Source: Leucobacter chromiiresistens | GTDB lineage: Bacteria > Actinomycetota > Actinomycetes > Actinomycetales > Microbacteriaceae | Direction of reading: 5' to 3' | DNA length: 64,000 nucleotides | NCBI RefSeq assembly: GCF_001477055.1 | Contig: NZ_LDRK01000009.1 | Location: 1-64,000, forward strand | In this document: piece after piece, positions 61,711 to 64,000 of the stretch | Layout of the letters: each line of letters begins with the position of its first letter | Numbering within the stretch: the stretch's first letter is position 1 | The notes under the pieces: model-generated | The model's database searches: none | The model's input: only the letters and a program-made list of their open reading frames with translations | What the model was told of the DNA's origin: nothing | Position numbers and translations under genes: made by a program

Positions 61711-61731
61711 GCCCCCGCTATTCCCGGGGGC
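61711..61731 (-). terminator. Hairpin between cycA and ribA
   Basis: GCCCCCG (61711-61717), loop CTATTCC, CGGGGGC (61725-61731). Downstream of cycA and upstream of ribA on the minus strand. Short stem, no U-tract. Confidence 0.55.
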
Positions 61732-61767
61732 TGCCGCGCGCGGGACACGGGCGGCAGCCTCCGACGC

Positions 61768-63246
61768 TCACTCGCGGTCGAGCGGGTGCGGCACGGTGGG
61801 AACGACCCCGGTGAGGGGGCGCCCCTCGCGGATCAGCCGGCGCTTGCGGACCTGCCACAGCACGGTGAGGATCGCGAACCAGACGGGTGCGGCGAGGATC
61901 GACGGCCGCGTGTCGTCGCCGTAGAGGAGCGTCGCCGCGATGAACGCGAAGAAGGCGAGCACCAGCCACGGGGCGACCCGCGACAGCGGCATCGTGAACC
62001 CCGACGCCGCGTGGCGATCCGGGTGCCGTCTGCGGTAGACGATGTAGCTCACGACGATCGACCCCCAGGTGAACAGGATGAGGGTCGCGCACATCGAGGA
62101 GACGAAGGTGAATGCGGCGATGACGCCGTCGCCGGCGAACAGCAGCGGGATCGCCGCGAAGAGGAAGACGCAGGTGAAGAAGACGGAGCGCTTCGGAACG
62201 CCGTTGGCGTCGGTCAACGCGAACTTCGCGGGCGCGTGGCCGTCTTTCGCGAGCCCGAAGAGCATGCGCGTGCCCGAGTACAGACCCGAGTTCGCGCTCG
62301 ACGCGGCGGAGGTGAGCACCACGAGCTGGATCACGACCGCGGCGAGCCCGAAGCCGGCGGTCGCGAGCGTCGCCACGAAGGGGCTCTCATCGGGGGAGAT
62401 CTCGTTCCAGGGGGTGACGGCCATGATCACCGCGAGGGCGCCGATGTAGAAGATCAGGATGCGCACGACGATCGAGTTGATGGCCTTCGGCAGGTTCTTC
62501 CGCGGATTCTCCGTCTCGGCGGCGGCCGTGCCGACGAGTTCGACGCCGATGAACGAGAAGATGCCCATCTGGAACCCGAGCACGAAGCCGCTGAGACCCA
62601 TCGGGAACACGCCGCCGTGCTCCCAGAGGTTCGCGATCGACGCCGTCGTGCCGTCGGGCGACTGGAACTGCGTCGCCATGAGGATCACACCGACGGCGAT
62701 GAGGCCGAGGATCGCGACGATTTTAATGATCGCGAACCAGAACTCGGTCTCGCCGAAGAACTTCACGGGCTGCAGGTTCAGCAGGGTGAGCACGACCGCC
62801 GTGACGAGCGCGGGCACCCAGGCCGGGATGTTCGGGTTGAACCACTGCACGTACGCGGTGATGGCGACGATGTCGGCGACGCACGCGATCACCCACGAGA
62901 ACCAGTAGTTCCACGAGACGAAGAACCCGGCCCACGGCCCCAGCATGTCCTTCGCGATGTCGCCGAAGGTCTTGTAGTGCAGGTTCGAGAGCAGCAGCTC
63001 GCCGAGCGCTCGCATGACGAAGAAGACGAAGAATCCGATCACGAGGTACACCAGGATGATCGAGGGCCCCGAGACGCTGATGAGCTTGCCCGAACCGAGG
63101 AACAGGCCCGTGCCGATCGACCCGCCGATGGCAATGAGCTGCAGATGGCGGTTCTTCAGACCGCGCTGCATGCCGCCGTCGGGCTCGGCTGCGGTGGCGC
63201 TGTGCTCTGCCGGGTGCTGCGGGGCCCCGGTTCCGGTTCTGGTCAT
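61768..63246 (-). CDS. cycA: CycA-like D-serine/D-alanine/glycine permease
   Basis: A 492-aa APC-superfamily (AAT family) permease with 12 helices. HLQLIAIGGSIGTGLFLGSG is the helix-1 substrate loop (about residue 35), and MRALGELLL, NYWFSWVIACVADI and FSFIGVELVGTAAAETENP follow as in CycA. It moves small neutral amino acids with protons. AGGAGTGTC precedes ATG 63246. Its downstream genes on the same strand are ribA and marR, after a hairpin. Confidence 0.9.
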   Translation of the reverse strand: MTRTGTGAPQHPAEHSATAAEPDGGMQRGLKNRHLQLIAIGGSIGTGLFLGSGKLISVSGPSIILVYLVIGFFVFFVMRALGELLLSNLHYKTFGDIAKDMLGPWAGFFVSWNYWFSWVIACVADIVAITAYVQWFNPNIPAWVPALVTAVVLTLLNLQPVKFFGETEFWFAIIKIVAILGLIAVGVILMATQFQSPDGTTASIANLWEHGGVFPMGLSGFVLGFQMGIFSFIGVELVGTAAAETENPRKNLPKAINSIVVRILIFYIGALAVIMAVTPWNEISPDESPFVATLATAGFGLAAVVIQLVVLTSAASSANSGLYSGTRMLFGLAKDGHAPAKFALTDANGVPKRSVFFTCVFLFAAIPLLFAGDGVIAAFTFVSSMCATLILFTWGSIVVSYIVYRRRHPDRHAASGFTMPLSRVAPWLVLAFFAFIAATLLYGDDTRPSILAAPVWFAILTVLWQVRKRRLIREGRPLTGVVPTVPHPLDRE

Positions 63247-63313
63247 GACACTCCTGTGTGTGCTGCGCGTCGCACGAGTCGACGCGGGTATGGGTGGGGG
63301 TGGGCGGTCGCCG

Positions 63314-64000
63314 TCACGCCACGACGCGGAAGGCGTCGAGGGCCGGATCGGCGGCGCCGCGCACGTACCCGGCCGGGCTGGCCGCGGTGGCGCGCAGGAA
63401 GGAGACGACCTCAGCCGAGAGTACCTCTCCCGGGAGCACGTTGGGCACGCCCGGGGGGTACGCCGCCAGGGCGTCGGCGGAGACGCGGCCCACGGCGTCC
63501 GCCGCGGAGACGACTTCGACGCCGCTGAAGAAGGCTTCGCCGAGGCCCATCGCGCGTTCGCACTGGGCGGGGAGGGCGATGGGGCGCTCGGGCTCGGTGT
63601 CGGCCTCGGGCAGCGCCTGCAGGGCCTCGAGGAACCGGTCGACGTCGATCGCCGACGTCGCCCCGACGAGGGCGAGCAGCGCGGCGGGCGTGGAGAGCTC
63701 GCAGTAGACCCGGTGGTCGCGCAGCAGCAGGTGCTGGGCGTCGCCGCCCGTGATGCCGGCGCCCCGCGTGTCGATCGCGATCTTGAGCGGATCGTTCGCG
63801 ATCGCGTCGGCGCGGGCGAGCACGTCGGGCGTGGCGTCGCGGTACCGGCGGTCGGCCCGGATCGCGCCGCGGATCGCCTGCGCCGCGTCGATCGCCCGCC
63901 CGACGAGGTCGGGGCGGGTGGCGATGTGCATGCGGGCCTCGTCGAGGGAGGCGAGCAGGAGGGCGCTGCTCGACGTCGACTGGAACGAGCGCACGACGCG
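63314..64000 (-). CDS. Orn/Lys/Arg decarboxylase, C-terminal part (truncated by window)
   Basis: The last 228 codons of a PLP amino-acid decarboxylase; the 5' part, with the PLP lysine, lies beyond the right edge. VRSFQSTSSSALLLASLDEA is the region just after the PLP site, and the C-terminal domain has AYPPGVPNVLPGEVLS, matching the PYPPGIP/PGE motif of the family. Such enzymes make cadaverine, putrescine or agmatine. Agmatine production would fit the ureohydrolase at 58042 (inference). The start cannot be seen. Confidence 0.88.
   Translation of the reverse strand, partial: RVVRSFQSTSSSALLLASLDEARMHIATRPDLVGRAIDAAQAIRGAIRADRRYRDATPDVLARADAIANDPLKIAIDTRGAGITGGDAQHLLLRDHRVYCELSTPAALLALVGATSAIDVDRFLEALQALPEADTEPERPIALPAQCERAMGLGEAFFSGVEVVSAADAVGRVSADALAAYPPGVPNVLPGEVLSAEVVSFLRATAASPAGYVRGAADPALDAFRVVA

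Noticed and set aside
61691-61767. FMN riboswitch before the ribA-like gene
   Set aside because: The 77-nt gap has only a short hairpin and none of the conserved FMN aptamer blocks.

Overview
This is a contiguous, very GC-rich chromosomal segment with dense coding on both strands. It looks like an actinobacterium of the Microbacteriaceae type, possibly close to Leucobacter or Microbacterium (inference). The reasons are the order argS, lysA, hom, thrB, rho, prfA, prmC, tsaC, wecA-like, atp operon, metG, tatD, rsmA, ispE; a Rho with a long Ala/Arg/Glu-rich N-terminal insertion; a mycothiol-dependent formaldehyde dehydrogenase; and many start codons 6 to 9 nt after a TANNNT -10 box, as in leaderless transcripts. 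No phage, insertion sequence, integrase, rRNA or CRISPR array was seen. The only RNA gene is tRNA-Arg(CCG), placed back to back with argS.

Layout. Positions 1-4127 hold an SDR oxidoreductase, an N-formylglutamate amidohydrolase, a Dcu-type dicarboxylate carrier, an alpha/beta-hydrolase remnant and a small Microbacteriaceae-type protein. Positions 4128-18468 hold tRNA-Arg/argS and lysA-hom-thrB-rho-prfA, interrupted at 6754-10907 by a PucR regulator, an alcohol dehydrogenase and an amino-acid permease. Positions 18469-23272 are accessory: a frameshifted DUF559-like gene, an acetyltransferase, an MFS carrier, then cysK-cysE. Positions 23458-33780 hold prmC, tsaC, a wecA-like transferase and the whole F1Fo ATP synthase operon. 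Positions 33863-44563 hold yaaA, a PP2C phosphatase, gabT, an OsmC protein, metG-tatD-rsmA, an inserted EmrB/QacA-type exporter with its MarR regulator, and ispE. Positions 44636-64000 are mostly peripheral metabolism: a FrnE-like oxidoreductase and a tiny CCGGSCC protein, an ABC-F protein, two more PucR regulators, two M20 hydrolases, mscR with its MBL partner, a TetR-controlled acyl-CoA dehydrogenase, a ureohydrolase with an MHS transporter, ribA-marR, cycA and the 3' end of an Orn/Lys/Arg decarboxylase.

How the genes work together. The core serves translation (argS, metG, prfA, prmC, rsmA, tsaC), aspartate-family amino acids (lysA, hom, thrB), cysteine synthesis, isoprenoid precursors and energy. 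The accessory units are small regulator-plus-enzyme-plus-transporter sets for nitrogen compounds, acyl-CoA esters and aldehydes, often with visible operators.

The most unusual item is the gene at the rho locus. Its RNA-binding domain is almost canonical, but the ATPase core has lost the P-loop lysine, the catalytic DER motif and the Q-loop GGVD, with spacing unchanged. It reads as a pseudo-ATPase Rho. Other points of note are three identical-architecture GTTGAC-N4-GTCAAC operators over a near-consensus promoter, short tandem repeats built on the stop codons of two transporter genes, a dispersed inverted-repeat element, and a ureohydrolase with His to Asp at its first metal site.
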